Below are positions 52,792 to 61,962 of a stretch of DNA of 64,000 nt, piece after piece. Under the pieces are notes generated by a model that had not been told where the DNA came from, did not search any database, and saw only the letters and a list, made by a program, of their open reading frames with translations. The stretch comes from Bdellovibrionales bacterium (GTDB lineage Bacteria; Bdellovibrionota; Bdellovibrionia; Bdellovibrionales; UBA1609). Numbering within the stretch: the first letter of the stretch is position 1; the number at the start of each line of letters is the position of its first letter. The stretch is taken from the NCBI GenBank assembly GCA_019637855.1, contig JAHBUX010000005.1, forward strand, positions 124,001 through 188,000, read 5' to 3'. A program made the translations under genes and the position numbers.

Positions 52792-54528
52792 GTGGAAAAG
52801 CGCAAGCCGATCACTCACCATTTGCTCTCTGCTCTTGAACGCCCTGCTGACTGGATCGCCGTGCGATTCAAACGTCACAAAGACTGGCTTCCCCTCACCT
52901 GGTCCGACTACTACAAAAGTATCGAAGCCGCCGGCGGTGGACTGGCTGCGCTTGATGTAACTCGCGGTGATCGCGTGGCTATTGTCTCCAACACCCGTTT
53001 GGAATGGGCCGTGCTCGACTTTGCGATTCTGGGTTTAGGTGCTGTGAACATTCCGGTGTACCAGAGTCATCGCCCGGACGAGATCGAATACATTCTGCAA
53101 AATTCCGAACCACGTGTCCTGATTGTGGAAGATGGCTCGCAACTGCGCAAATGGGAAAGCATCGCTAAACGTTGCAAATCCGTCGAGCACGTTGTGATCT
53201 TGCAACCTACCTCCGATATGCCAAAGAGCGTGATGAGCTGGGACGAGTTGCTCAATAAGGGCGTGGAGTTTATCGCCAAGCGCCCGGAGTATTTCAAAAA
53301 AGAGATCTTGCGGACAACGCTCGAAGAAACGGCCACCATCGTTTACACGTCAGGCACCACCGGCGAACCGAAGGGTGCGCTATTGACACACGCTCAAGTG
53401 CTCAGCGAAGTGGAAGACGTGGCACGCGCGTTCCCCATCTCGCCTATGGATGAGAGCTTGAGTTTTCTACCTTACGCCCATGTGCTTGGTCGCATCGAGC
53501 TGTGGCTGCACACGTACATCGGTTTCACCATGAACATGGCTGAAAGTATCGATCGCTTGAAGAGCAATCTGGCACAAACCCGTCCCACGGTTTTGATGGG
53601 CGTGCCACGCATTTTTGAAAAGATCTACGCCGGCATGTTGGCGCAGATCGAAGGTCATCCTCTACGCAAACAAGTTTTCTCTTGGCTTAGCAACAACCAG
53701 GGCTGGTGGCAGAACATGATCGCCGATCGCCTGCTTTTCGCCAAACTACGTGACGGCCTCGGCGGGCGCTTGCGCTTCGTCGTTTCCGGTGGTGCTCCAC
53801 TGGAGCCGCAGCTGGCGCAGTTCTTTCAACGCGCGGGTTTGCTCTTACTGGAAGGTTACGGTCTCACTGAGACAACCGCCGCGATTTGCGCCAACACTCC
53901 GATGTTTTACAAGTTTGGAACCGTCGGTCGCCCTTTGCCCGAAGTGAAGATCAAGATCGCCGAAGATGGGGAAATCTTGGTGAAGAGCACTAAGGTCATG
54001 CGCGAATACTACAAAGACAGCGACGCCACGGCCTCAGTATTCAAAGACGGATACTTTTGTACGGGTGACGTAGGCGAGCTGACCGAAGACGGCTATCTCC
54101 GCATCACCGACCGCAAAAAAGATTTGATCAAAACCGCCGGTGGCAAATACGTGGCTCCGCAAAAGCTGGAAGGCTTGCTGAAGATGAGTCCTCTTATCTC
54201 GCACGCCCTTATCCACGGCGATCGTCGTAAGTATGTGGTGGCTCTAATCACCCTCGATGAGGCCTACCTAAAAACTATGGCACGCGAAAACGGTTGGAGT
54301 TTTCGCGATTACCGCGCACTGACTCAGCTGCCGGAAGTGCAAGAGCAAGTGCGCAAAGCGGTGGCCTCCGTGAACTCGCAACTGGCCAGCTACGAGACGA
54401 TCAAGAACTTCGCGACGCTGCCGGAAGACTTCACCCTGGAGCGCGGCGAACTCACGCCCTCTATGAAGGTAAAGCGCCGCGTGCTCGATCAGAAGTATGG
54501 TGAAACCATCGAAGATCTATATCGCTAG
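52792..54528 (+). CDS. Long-chain acyl-CoA synthetase, AMP-forming
   Basis: A 578-residue FadD15-type enzyme. Motifs: TIVYTSGTTGEPKGA (ATP loop, about 180-194), LPYAHVLGRIELW, GVPRIFEKIYAGM, LLEGYGLTETTA, YFCTGDVGEL, RKKDLIKTAGGKYVAPQ and the C-terminal SMKVKRR Lys. It activates fatty acids to acyl-CoA for phospholipid synthesis or breakdown. The GTG start is 36 nt after the kinase gene, so co-transcription is likely; no clear ribosome-binding site. Confidence 0.9.
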   Translation: MEKRKPITHHLLSALERPADWIAVRFKRHKDWLPLTWSDYYKSIEAAGGGLAALDVTRGDRVAIVSNTRLEWAVLDFAILGLGAVNIPVYQSHRPDEIEYILQNSEPRVLIVEDGSQLRKWESIAKRCKSVEHVVILQPTSDMPKSVMSWDELLNKGVEFIAKRPEYFKKEILRTTLEETATIVYTSGTTGEPKGALLTHAQVLSEVEDVARAFPISPMDESLSFLPYAHVLGRIELWLHTYIGFTMNMAESIDRLKSNLAQTRPTVLMGVPRIFEKIYAGMLAQIEGHPLRKQVFSWLSNNQGWWQNMIADRLLFAKLRDGLGGRLRFVVSGGAPLEPQLAQFFQRAGLLLLEGYGLTETTAAICANTPMFYKFGTVGRPLPEVKIKIAEDGEILVKSTKVMREYYKDSDATASVFKDGYFCTGDVGELTEDGYLRITDRKKDLIKTAGGKYVAPQKLEGLLKMSPLISHALIHGDRRKYVVALITLDEAYLKTMARENGWSFRDYRALTQLPEVQEQVRKAVASVNSQLASYETIKNFATLPEDFTLERGELTPSMKVKRRVLDQKYGETIEDLYR

Positions 54529-54539
54529 AGAGTGACCAA

Positions 54540-55307
54540 CTAAAGAAAGTTCAGGTAAAAACGAAAGTTCACACCCACATTCAATCCGCCTAGATTGAGG
54601 GTTCGTTTCGAGCCGTCACTGTTCACAACAGCCTCACCTTTAGAGGCCGAACCACCTATGCCCGTGACATCCGTTTTGTACTTCAGAGAGCCGACTTGCA
54701 GATGACGATAGCCAAGATCCAGCGCAATAGTGACGTTGTCGGTGAACAAAGTCTCCACGCCCACACCAGCATGATAAGAGGTGCTGGTCGCGCTCATCAA
54801 CTCATCGAAGTTGCCGACAGAATAAGCGGCCGTACCGGCCGTCGACATGCGATAGCGATTCTCCACCGTCACATCTGCATAGCCCACGCCAAACAAAGCA
54901 TAGACTCGCGTGTTGTTCTTGGTTTCAAAAGTGTACTCAGCAGTGACATTGGGAACAAAGGCTGAGGCCGATGAGTTCAGTTGAAACAACTCATCTCCGC
55001 TAGCGTTTGTGCCCTTACCATCGCTAATCGGGCGATGTTGCAACAATTCAGCGCCGATGCGCACGTTGAAGTTACCCGCGCCAAACATAAAGCCGATCTC
55101 TCCGCTATAAGAGAACTTGCTCGACCCATCGATACTGTCCGTCTGACTCCCCGAGGACTCTTTGAAGGCCGATTGTCCCAGTGACGACAAACCGCCGGTG
55201 GCGCGCAAGTACGTGGCGAGATTGGTGTCCTTATAGCTGAAGACGCGGGCATGCAAGCTCAGTGGCGCCAACGTCAAAATGAGTAAGACGAAAGAGAAAA
55301 CCTTCAT
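54540..55307 (-). CDS. Outer-membrane beta-barrel protein
   Basis: A 255-residue protein with a signal peptide (about 1-20, ending LHARV). The mature part alternates polar and hydrophobic residues in eight or so strands (VYALFGVGYADVTVENRYRM, VTIALDLGYRHLQVG) and ends in FRFYLNFL. Long Ser/Gly/Thr-rich loops fit an OmpW/OmpA-like small barrel. Its ATG follows the AMIN-type gene stop codon without a gap, so the two are coupled. Confidence 0.68.
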   Translation of the reverse strand: MKVFSFVLLILTLAPLSLHARVFSYKDTNLATYLRATGGLSSLGQSAFKESSGSQTDSIDGSSKFSYSGEIGFMFGAGNFNVRIGAELLQHRPISDGKGTNASGDELFQLNSSASAFVPNVTAEYTFETKNNTRVYALFGVGYADVTVENRYRMSTAGTAAYSVGNFDELMSATSTSYHAGVGVETLFTDNVTIALDLGYRHLQVGSLKYKTDVTGIGGSASKGEAVVNSDGSKRTLNLGGLNVGVNFRFYLNFL

Positions 55308-55832
55308 CTAGAGTTTGGTCTTCGCTTTCACCGGCGTAAGATCCATCACGATACGCGCCGGTTTGCTGAGCTTGAAAACCTCCAGCTGCATGGGACGCTT
55401 CAAATGCACCACCATGGATGCCGCCTTATCTTCTGGATCTAAAGTGAAATCGACGGAGGCGACATAGGGGCTCTTTTTGAACAGTCTCTGAACCTGCTGT
55501 TCAGAGACCTTTGAGAGCTTCAGCTGCGAAATATCCAAAACCAAACGACGGTTGGCCGCATCCAGGCTGGCTTGAAAATAGGTCGGCTCGCTCTTTAACG
55601 GTTTAGCTTCGCGATCGCCAAGGGCCACGATCACCCGCTCAAGTTCCGTCTTGGCTGAAAACGCTCGACGTACCTCTAATATAGACGTGCCCTGCCCTGC
55701 CACGCCCCCGGTGAAGACGCCATCGCGGACATAGACGTTCTTCTTACCACTCAAGCTTTGTTTGTAAGGGGTTGCGCCCCAGGCATTCACCACTGTAGCC
55801 AATCCAATGAGGCTCAAAAGGATAAGTCGCAT
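55308..55832 (-). CDS. AMIN-like periplasmic protein
   Basis: A 174-residue protein from ATG 55832 (TTAGGGGG site); longer frames lack one. Signal peptide about 1-17 (ending VNAWGA). The mature part is beta-rich, with VIVALGDREAKPLKS, LVLDISQLKLS and, at the end, KPARIVMDLTPVKAKTKL. The last pattern is that of AMIN domains (the terminal RIVVDL motif), which bind peptidoglycan and localise amidases and secretin pilots. Its partner is the barrel gene directly downstream. Confidence 0.55.
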   Translation of the reverse strand: MRLILLSLIGLATVVNAWGATPYKQSLSGKKNVYVRDGVFTGGVAGQGTSILEVRRAFSAKTELERVIVALGDREAKPLKSEPTYFQASLDAANRRLVLDISQLKLSKVSEQQVQRLFKKSPYVASVDFTLDPEDKAASMVVHLKRPMQLEVFKLSKPARIVMDLTPVKAKTKL

Positions 55833-56185
55833 ATAAACACCCCCTAAAATTAGGATGCATAAGATGACCGATCGGTTCAAGGATTCGTCCTCCGATATGC
55901 CTCCTATATATAAAGAGGCCGCCAACCCAGAGCCGCTTTTCAGCCCGGCTGCTAATGAAATCCAGGGCCAATATATAAAGTATTGAAATTACTAATAAAG
56001 TAGCTATACACCCCCCTCTATCCCCATACAAAGCCCTTCCACACCCCCATAAAAGCGCCAAAAATCGGCTCAAAAACCCCTTCTGGATGCCATTATATTT
56101 TTTACAACGGTGGCACGTCCCGTGAAATACCCTCCTATCGAGAGCCGATGGCTCAAACGGATTATTAATTAGGGAGGGACCTAAC
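55833..56185. other. AT-rich divergent intergenic region
   Basis: A 353-nt gap between the AMIN-type gene (minus) and the Tyr-rich lipoprotein gene (plus). The middle (about 55960-56010) is markedly AT-rich compared with the surroundings, and ATTATATTTTTT at 56089-56100 could contain a -10 box for the plus gene. A small GAGCC / GGCTC hairpin lies near 56141-56155, upstream of the AGGGAGGG ribosome-binding site. No gene is evident here. Confidence 0.45.
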
Positions 56186-56794
56186 ATGAAACTTATGAAT
56201 GCTTTGGCGATTGCCGGCATGGCCGTAATTGCGGCTGGCCTAGTTGCCTGCGGGAAGACGAAGAACGACAGCAATGCGTCCACTCCCGCCAGTACCTGTG
56301 TGCGTAGCTACGACGGAACACTGCGCGACCAATACGGTCGTTCATGTAACCAATACGGTTACAACAGCGGTTCTTGCGTGAACGCTCGCTACTACAACGG
56401 TCAGTACTATGACCTGTACACCAATCAACCGATCAGCTGCCAATCGCAAGGCTACTTTGACGGTTACAACTCTGTTCCGTACTACGGTCAAAACCAGTAC
56501 GGCACTCAGTTCGCCGGCTGCCAAGGCTGGTCGCAAGTTTACTACGGCACCCAATACGTGCCGGTGGACTTGGGTAACGGTCAGTTGATCTGTATGAACA
56601 CGGCTTACCTGTATCAGCAAGCTCCGCAGTACAACTGGAACAACGCCTACTACTACCAACAGCCTGTTTACACCTGCCAAAGCTACGATTGCTACGGCGG
56701 TTCCTACGGCGGTTACAACTACAGCTGTACCACTCAGCTGAACCTGGGCTTCAACTTCGGTTACGGCAGCGCCGGCATCGGAATGTGCTTGTAA
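56186..56794 (+). CDS. Tyr/Asn/Gln/Gly- and Cys-rich lipoprotein
   Basis: A 202-residue lipoprotein with lipobox LVAC (Cys22). The mature part is extremely rich in Tyr, Asn, Gln, Gly and Ser, with motifs such as QYGYNSGSC, YYNGQYYDLY, YYGQNQYG and YQQAPQYNWNN, and about ten further Cys spread through it. It has almost no Lys, Glu or Leu, so it is either disulphide-bonded or forms an amyloid- or adhesive-like surface layer. Its strong AGGGAGGG site and strong terminator suggest high, single-gene expression. The surface role is inference. Confidence 0.75.
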   Translation: MKLMNALAIAGMAVIAAGLVACGKTKNDSNASTPASTCVRSYDGTLRDQYGRSCNQYGYNSGSCVNARYYNGQYYDLYTNQPISCQSQGYFDGYNSVPYYGQNQYGTQFAGCQGWSQVYYGTQYVPVDLGNGQLICMNTAYLYQQAPQYNWNNAYYYQQPVYTCQSYDCYGGSYGGYNYSCTTQLNLGFNFGYGSAGIGMCL

Positions 56795-56819
56795 GATCCG
56801 AGCTTTAAACGCGAACCTG

Positions 56820-56854
56820 AAAACCCTGGCTGCAAAGCCGGGGTTTTTGCTTTT
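56820..56854 (+). terminator. Intrinsic terminator of the Tyr-rich lipoprotein gene
   Basis: A 7-bp stem CCCTGGC / GCCGGGG (one T-G pair), loop TGCAAA, flanked by AAAA before and TTTTTGCTTTT after, 26 nt past the stop codon. This is the best Rho-independent terminator in the window. Confidence 0.88.
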
Positions 56855-56912
56855 GTGGTGCGTCGAGTCTTAGGCGCTGACCCACACCCACAGCCTGTGA
56901 TAGGAAATTCAA

Positions 56913-58940
56913 ATGAATCCTCTATTACAGCCCTCACCTTTAAAGAATTCTGCCGTTCCCTTCGACAAGATAAAACCCGAGCATTTCCTGCCCGCCTTAC
57001 AGCAAGCGATTGCGAGCGGTCACAAACGCTTGAGCGAATTGAAGTCCCACCCGGCAAGCTTCGACAACACTATGCGCGGACTGGAAGCGGTCACCGAAGA
57101 GATGGAGTTTGTTTACGGCGTGTTTGGCAACTTGATGGGAGCTCATACTTCCGACGAACTACAGGCGTTGGCGGAGAAGATGGGGCCCACGGCGTCGGCT
57201 TTTGCCAACGATATCCTGCTGGACCCTGCGGTATTCGGCCAAGTGAAGAGTGTTTATGAGCAACGTCACTCCTCCGCTTTGAATGAAGAGCAAATTCGTT
57301 TAGTGGAGAAAGTGTATCGCGACTTCCAGCGCAGTGGTGCCGCCCTCAACGAGGCGCAAAAGACGCGGATGCGTGAGATTGATGCGCGCTTGTCGCAGCT
57401 GCATCCCAAGTTTCGTGAGAACGTCTTGAAGGCCACCAATGACTTTGAAATGTGGATCGACAACGAAGCCGATCTCGCCGGCCTGCCCGCGACTCAAATC
57501 ACCGCGGCCAAAGAGGCGGCGAAGGAAAAGGGACAGCCGGGCAAATGGCTCTTCACTCTGCAGTACCCGTCTTACTTTCCATTTCTGCACTTCTCCACCA
57601 AACGCAAACTGCGCGAGAAGATGTTTCGCGCCTACCTGGCGCGCGGTTTCGGCGGCAAGTATGACAATCAGGCCCTGATCCACGAGATAGTCTCTTTGAT
57701 GCATGAGAAAGCGGCTTTGATGGGGTTTAAGTCCTATGCCGACTATGCACTTGAAACCCGCATGGCGGAAACTCCCACCCGCGTGACTGAGTTTTTAAAT
57801 AAAATTTTGAAGGCTGCCAAGCCCGCAGCCCAACGCGAGATCGACGAGATCACAAAGCTCTCCGTCGAAATGGGTGGACCAGCCAAGCTCGAAAGCTGGG
57901 ACCTTTGGTTTTACGCCGAACGCTTGAAAGAGAAACGTTACTCTTTCGACCAAGAGCAGCTGCGCCCCTATCTGCAACTTGAAAATGTTTTGGCCGGTGT
58001 GTTCGAGCATGCTCGTCGCCTATTTGGCCTGACCTTCAAAGAGACCAACGAGTATCCGGTCTACCATGAAGATGTGAAGGTCTACGAAGTGTACAAGCAA
58101 AATGGCGAGAAAGAATTTATCGGCCTTTTCTACGCCGACTTCTTCCCTCGCGCGTCCAAAAACGGCGGCGCTTGGATGACCAACTTCTATGAACAAGGTG
58201 TATTTAGAGGCAAACGCGTACGTCCGCACGTTAGCATCGTGTGCAACTTCACTAAGCCCACGGCCGAGAAGCCCTCTCTCCTCACCTTCGACGAAGTATC
58301 GACCTTGTTCCATGAGTTCGGTCACGCCTTGCACAGCTTGCTGTCACAGGTGGAGTATCGCTCTTTGGCCGGCACTAATGTGTACTTGGATTTTGTCGAA
58401 CTGCCATCGCAGATTTTAGAGAACTGGGCAGAGGAAGAAGAATCCCTAAAACTCTTCGCTCGTCACTATCAGACCGGCGAAATGATGCCGATGGAACTTG
58501 TCGACCGTCTGAAGCGCTCACAAAGATTTATGGCGGGCTACTACACCATTCGTCAGTTGAACTTCGCCTTCTTGGATCTGGCCTGGTTCACCGCTCCGCC
58601 CAAAATTGGCGAGAGCATCGCTGATTTCGAGGACAAGGTGACCTCAGCCACCACCTTGTTGCCGCACACCGCGGGAGCCAACATTTCGTCCTCGTTCGGT
58701 CATATTTTTGGTGGCGGATACGCCTCTGGCTACTACAGTTACAAATGGGCCGAAGCCTTGGACGCCGATGCGTTCGAGCTCTTTAAAGAAAAAGGCATCT
58801 TCGATGTGGATACGGCCCGCCGATTCGAAGAGCACGTTCTGTCTAAAGGGGGAAGTGACCATCCCATGCGCCTGTACGAGAAATTCCGCGGCCGCAGTCC
58901 GGACCCGGAAGCTCTCTTGCGGCGGGACGGTCTCATTTAA
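56913..58940 (+). CDS. M3-family oligopeptidase (oligopeptidase A type)
   Basis: A 675-residue cytoplasmic zinc peptidase of the thimet oligopeptidase family. The zinc motif FHEFGHALH is at about 466-474 (His467, Glu468, His471), with the third ligand Glu some 27 residues on, in the FVELPSQILENW segment. The N-terminus (PLLQPSPLKNSAVPFDKIKPEHFLPAL) resembles PrlC/OpdA. It would finish off signal peptides and imported oligopeptides. It is 3 nt from nadK. Confidence 0.92.
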   Translation: MNPLLQPSPLKNSAVPFDKIKPEHFLPALQQAIASGHKRLSELKSHPASFDNTMRGLEAVTEEMEFVYGVFGNLMGAHTSDELQALAEKMGPTASAFANDILLDPAVFGQVKSVYEQRHSSALNEEQIRLVEKVYRDFQRSGAALNEAQKTRMREIDARLSQLHPKFRENVLKATNDFEMWIDNEADLAGLPATQITAAKEAAKEKGQPGKWLFTLQYPSYFPFLHFSTKRKLREKMFRAYLARGFGGKYDNQALIHEIVSLMHEKAALMGFKSYADYALETRMAETPTRVTEFLNKILKAAKPAAQREIDEITKLSVEMGGPAKLESWDLWFYAERLKEKRYSFDQEQLRPYLQLENVLAGVFEHARRLFGLTFKETNEYPVYHEDVKVYEVYKQNGEKEFIGLFYADFFPRASKNGGAWMTNFYEQGVFRGKRVRPHVSIVCNFTKPTAEKPSLLTFDEVSTLFHEFGHALHSLLSQVEYRSLAGTNVYLDFVELPSQILENWAEEEESLKLFARHYQTGEMMPMELVDRLKRSQRFMAGYYTIRQLNFAFLDLAWFTAPPKIGESIADFEDKVTSATTLLPHTAGANISSSFGHIFGGGYASGYYSYKWAEALDADAFELFKEKGIFDVDTARRFEEHVLSKGGSDHPMRLYEKFRGRSPDPEALLRRDGLI

Positions 58941-58943
58941 TTA

Positions 58944-59816
58944 ATGCCGGTCAGCTCACGAATTAAACTGTTCAAAGAAAAAGTCCGCCGCGTGGTGATT
59001 GTTTATCGTCGCGGCACTCCCGCTGCCACTTCTTTGGCCAAAGAGGTCGCCGCATGGCTCAAGGAGCGTAAGCTTCAGGTCTTCAGCCACCCCACGCAGA
59101 AAATCCCCGGCTTAAAGCGTATGTCAGGGAAGCCCGATCTGGTGGTGGTGCTCGGCGGTGACGGAACTTACCTCGAAGCCGTTCGCATGCTCGATGGCGA
59201 GCGCGTGCCCTTGCTGGGTTTCAACATGGGCGGCCTTGGCTTTTTAACCGTGCACCGCTCACAAGATGTTTTTGAAATGCTTGAGCTGGCTTTGGATGGT
59301 CGTTTGGAAGTGAAGAGTCGCTCCATGCTCAGCGTGACCGTGCGTAACGGAGGCAAATCGCAAGAGTTTGCGGCCTTGAACGATCTGGTGATTGAGCGCG
59401 GTGCCTCTTCCCACCTCGTGTATTTTTCTCTCACTGTGGACCGTTTGCCGATCACGGCGATCAAGGCCGACGGCCTTATCGTGGCCACGCCGACCGGATC
59501 GACCGCCTATAACCTGGCGGCCGGAGGTCCGATTTTGCATCCGGAAGTCGACGCTTTGGTGGTCACTCCGATTTGTCCGCATAGCCTCACCTCTCGTCCT
59601 TTGATTTTTCCCGACCAGCGGCGTTTGCAATTTTCGGTTTTAGGTTCCAAAAACCGCGCCGTCCTGACTTTAGACGGAATAAAAAAGGCGACCGTCGGAC
59701 CGTCCGACGAAGTTTGGGTGCAGCGGCACGGCTGCGACCATCTATTTCTCCGTAAGGTTGGGCACAATTATTTCAGTCTCTTGAAAGAGAAACTGAAACT
59801 TGGCGAAAGGGCTTAA
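58944..59816 (+). CDS. nadK: NAD kinase
   Basis: A 290-residue NAD kinase that makes NADP. The signature GGDGT is at about 70-74, NDLVIERG near 150, and the third conserved region DGLIVATPTGSTAYNLAAGGP near 178-198. The gene starts 3 nt after the peptidase and ends 4 nt before recN, so it belongs to a peptidase-nadK-recN unit. A nadK-recN pair is common in bacteria. Confidence 0.93.
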   Translation: MPVSSRIKLFKEKVRRVVIVYRRGTPAATSLAKEVAAWLKERKLQVFSHPTQKIPGLKRMSGKPDLVVVLGGDGTYLEAVRMLDGERVPLLGFNMGGLGFLTVHRSQDVFEMLELALDGRLEVKSRSMLSVTVRNGGKSQEFAALNDLVIERGASSHLVYFSLTVDRLPITAIKADGLIVATPTGSTAYNLAAGGPILHPEVDALVVTPICPHSLTSRPLIFPDQRRLQFSVLGSKNRAVLTLDGIKKATVGPSDEVWVQRHGCDHLFLRKVGHNYFSLLKEKLKLGERA

Positions 59817-59820
59817 GCCT

Positions 59821-61515
59821 ATGCTCATCGAACTGAAAGTGAAAAACTTTGCGATCATCGAGAATCTCGAACTTTCGTTCGGTGAGGGACTAAATATCCT
59901 GAGCGGCGAGACCGGCGCCGGAAAGTCCATCCTGTTAAAGAGCCTGTCGCTGCTAATGGGTGAAAAGGGCGAAGCCGATGTGGTCCGCAGCGGCGTCGAC
60001 CACGCCGTGATCGAAGGTTACTTCGACCTTTCCAAACGTCCTGATGTATTGTCCGCCCTGGAAGAGATGGGTTTGGATATCACCGATGAAACCCTAGTCG
60101 TACGCCGGATTGTTTCGGCTCAGGGCAAAGGCAAGGTGTACCTGAATGGCGCATTGTCTCCCCTTTCAAGCCTGCGCAATATCGTAGCGCCCTTGATCAC
60201 TCTGACCGGCAGACAAACTCCACTGATCGAAATGACCGGTCAGCATGACAACCGCCACCTGCAGTCACGTGCCTATCACTTAGAGATCTTGGATATGTAT
60301 GCCGGCACTTGGACCTTGCGGGTGGAGTTTGAAAAGCAGTTCCAGCGCCTGCGTGAATTGGACTCTGAGATTGAGCGCTTGCAAGAGGCGGATCGCTCTC
60401 GAGAACAGCGTTTGGATTTTTTGAAATATCAACGCGATGAAATTGAGGCCTTGGGCCTCCGCCCGGGTGAAGAAGAAGAGCTGCAAGCACGTGTCTCACG
60501 CATGCGCAATTCGACCCGTCTGATCGAATTTGTCTCGGCCAGCGTGGACTCGCTCTACGCCAACGACGACGCCGTTATGGTGGGATTACATCAAGTTCTA
60601 CAACGCGGGGGTGAACTGGCCTCCGTTGACCCTGAATTGGCAGCGCGTTTGAAACCGCTAGGCGAAGCCAAGGCCTTGTTGGAAGATGCGGTTTTGGAGT
60701 TGCGCGAATACGGTCGTAAGCTCGACGCTGATCCTGAAGAGCTGAATCAAATGGAAGAGCGTTTGAGCTCTTTGCGCAAACTGCAGAAGAAGTTCGGCCA
60801 GAGCGTAGAGGACATTTTAAAAGCTCATCGCGAGATGGTGGAAGAGATTTCCACTCTAGAAAAGTACGAGGAGACCCTGCGCGGCTTGGATGAAGAACGC
60901 AAGCAATTGTCGCGCTCCTTGAACAAACGGGCACGTGAGCTGCATGAACGGCGCAGTGGTGGGGCCGAGCTGCTCGACAAGGGCGTAAATGATGAACTGC
61001 TGGATCTGAATATGAAAGGCGTCGTGTTTAGCGTGGCCGTGCAGTGGGCGGAAGAACTCACCTCAACGGGCCAAAGCGCGGTTGAGTTTATGATTCAAGC
61101 TTCGAAGAAAGACGAGCCTAAACCGATGGCCAAGATCGCCAGCGGCGGTGAACTCAGTAGGATTTTGTTGGCCTTAAAACGCGTGGTCGGCTCAAGCGAT
61201 CGGCCGCGCACCTATTTGTTTGATGAAGTCGATACCGGCGTGAGTGGACAGACGGCCGAGAAGGTGGGCAAAAAGTTAAAGGCGATCTCAAAAGGTCAGC
61301 AGCTGATTTGCGTAACTCACTTACCCCAGGTCGCCAGTTTTGCCGATCAACATTTTTTGATCGAGAAAACCCAGCGCGGTGGCGGTATGCGCATGAGTGT
61401 GGTGGGACTAACGAAAGATCAACGCGTGAAAGAGATCGCCCGCTTGATTTCCGGCGAGAAAATCTCGCAAACCAGTCTCGAGCATGCTCGACAACTTTTG
61501 GCGGAGTCGCACTAG
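59821..61515 (+). CDS. recN: DNA repair ATPase RecN
   Basis: A 564-residue SMC-like protein from ATG 59821 (AAAGGGCTTAAGCCT precedes; a start at 59800 lacks a site). Walker A GETGAGKS at about 34-41, the Q-loop MTGQHDNRHL, a coiled-coil arm with central globular part (about 150-400), signature IASGGELSRILLALK, Walker B TYLFDEVDTGVSG and the D-loop/H-loop ICVTHLPQVASFAD. It acts at double-strand breaks, and complements the addAB genes elsewhere in this window. Confidence 0.94.
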   Translation: MLIELKVKNFAIIENLELSFGEGLNILSGETGAGKSILLKSLSLLMGEKGEADVVRSGVDHAVIEGYFDLSKRPDVLSALEEMGLDITDETLVVRRIVSAQGKGKVYLNGALSPLSSLRNIVAPLITLTGRQTPLIEMTGQHDNRHLQSRAYHLEILDMYAGTWTLRVEFEKQFQRLRELDSEIERLQEADRSREQRLDFLKYQRDEIEALGLRPGEEEELQARVSRMRNSTRLIEFVSASVDSLYANDDAVMVGLHQVLQRGGELASVDPELAARLKPLGEAKALLEDAVLELREYGRKLDADPEELNQMEERLSSLRKLQKKFGQSVEDILKAHREMVEEISTLEKYEETLRGLDEERKQLSRSLNKRARELHERRSGGAELLDKGVNDELLDLNMKGVVFSVAVQWAEELTSTGQSAVEFMIQASKKDEPKPMAKIASGGELSRILLALKRVVGSSDRPRTYLFDEVDTGVSGQTAEKVGKKLKAISKGQQLICVTHLPQVASFADQHFLIEKTQRGGGMRMSVVGLTKDQRVKEIARLISGEKISQTSLEHARQLLAESH

Positions 61516-61962
61516 ATGTCGCAAGATCAGCGCAAACTTGCCAACTATATCAAGACGTCCGGATTGTCGAAGGGCTACTATCTACAGCTGTTCGCCGGCG
61601 GCGTGGCGTGTCTAGGCATCTTAATGATCTACTGCTCGAATCTCTTAAGTGACGCTCACTCGGCGGCGGCCGCGATTCCCGATGTGCAAACGGCGGGTCT
61701 ACTACAAGACCGCATCTTCACGGTGGCGGTTCTGTTCTTTCTTTCGTTTGCCGGCTTCTTGGGCTGCACGATTTTTTATCTCATCGTTCTCGGCCAGCGC
61801 GTGGGCGGTCCGGTCATCGCGATTTGCTCCTACATTCAAGAGCTGAAAAAAGGCAACTACGACGTCAAGCGCACCCTGCGCAAGAATGACGAGCTCGGCG
61901 CTATTATGTCCGAACTGCAGGATTTGGCCGAATCACTAAAAACTAAGAGCGAACGGCCTTAA
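61516..61962 (+). CDS. Two-helix membrane protein with HAMP-like domain
   Basis: A 148-residue protein with membrane helices at about 22-43 and 68-93 and a C-terminal HAMP-like region (about 95-145: GGPVIAICSYIQELKKGNYDVKRTLRKNDELGAIMSELQDLAESLK). There is no output domain after it, so it may pass a signal to a partner or act as a small sensor. Its ATG follows the recN stop codon without a gap. The last 20 nt overlap the convergent gene. Confidence 0.7.
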   Translation: MSQDQRKLANYIKTSGLSKGYYLQLFAGGVACLGILMIYCSNLLSDAHSAAAAIPDVQTAGLLQDRIFTVAVLFFLSFAGFLGCTIFYLIVLGQRVGGPVIAICSYIQELKKGNYDVKRTLRKNDELGAIMSELQDLAESLKTKSERP

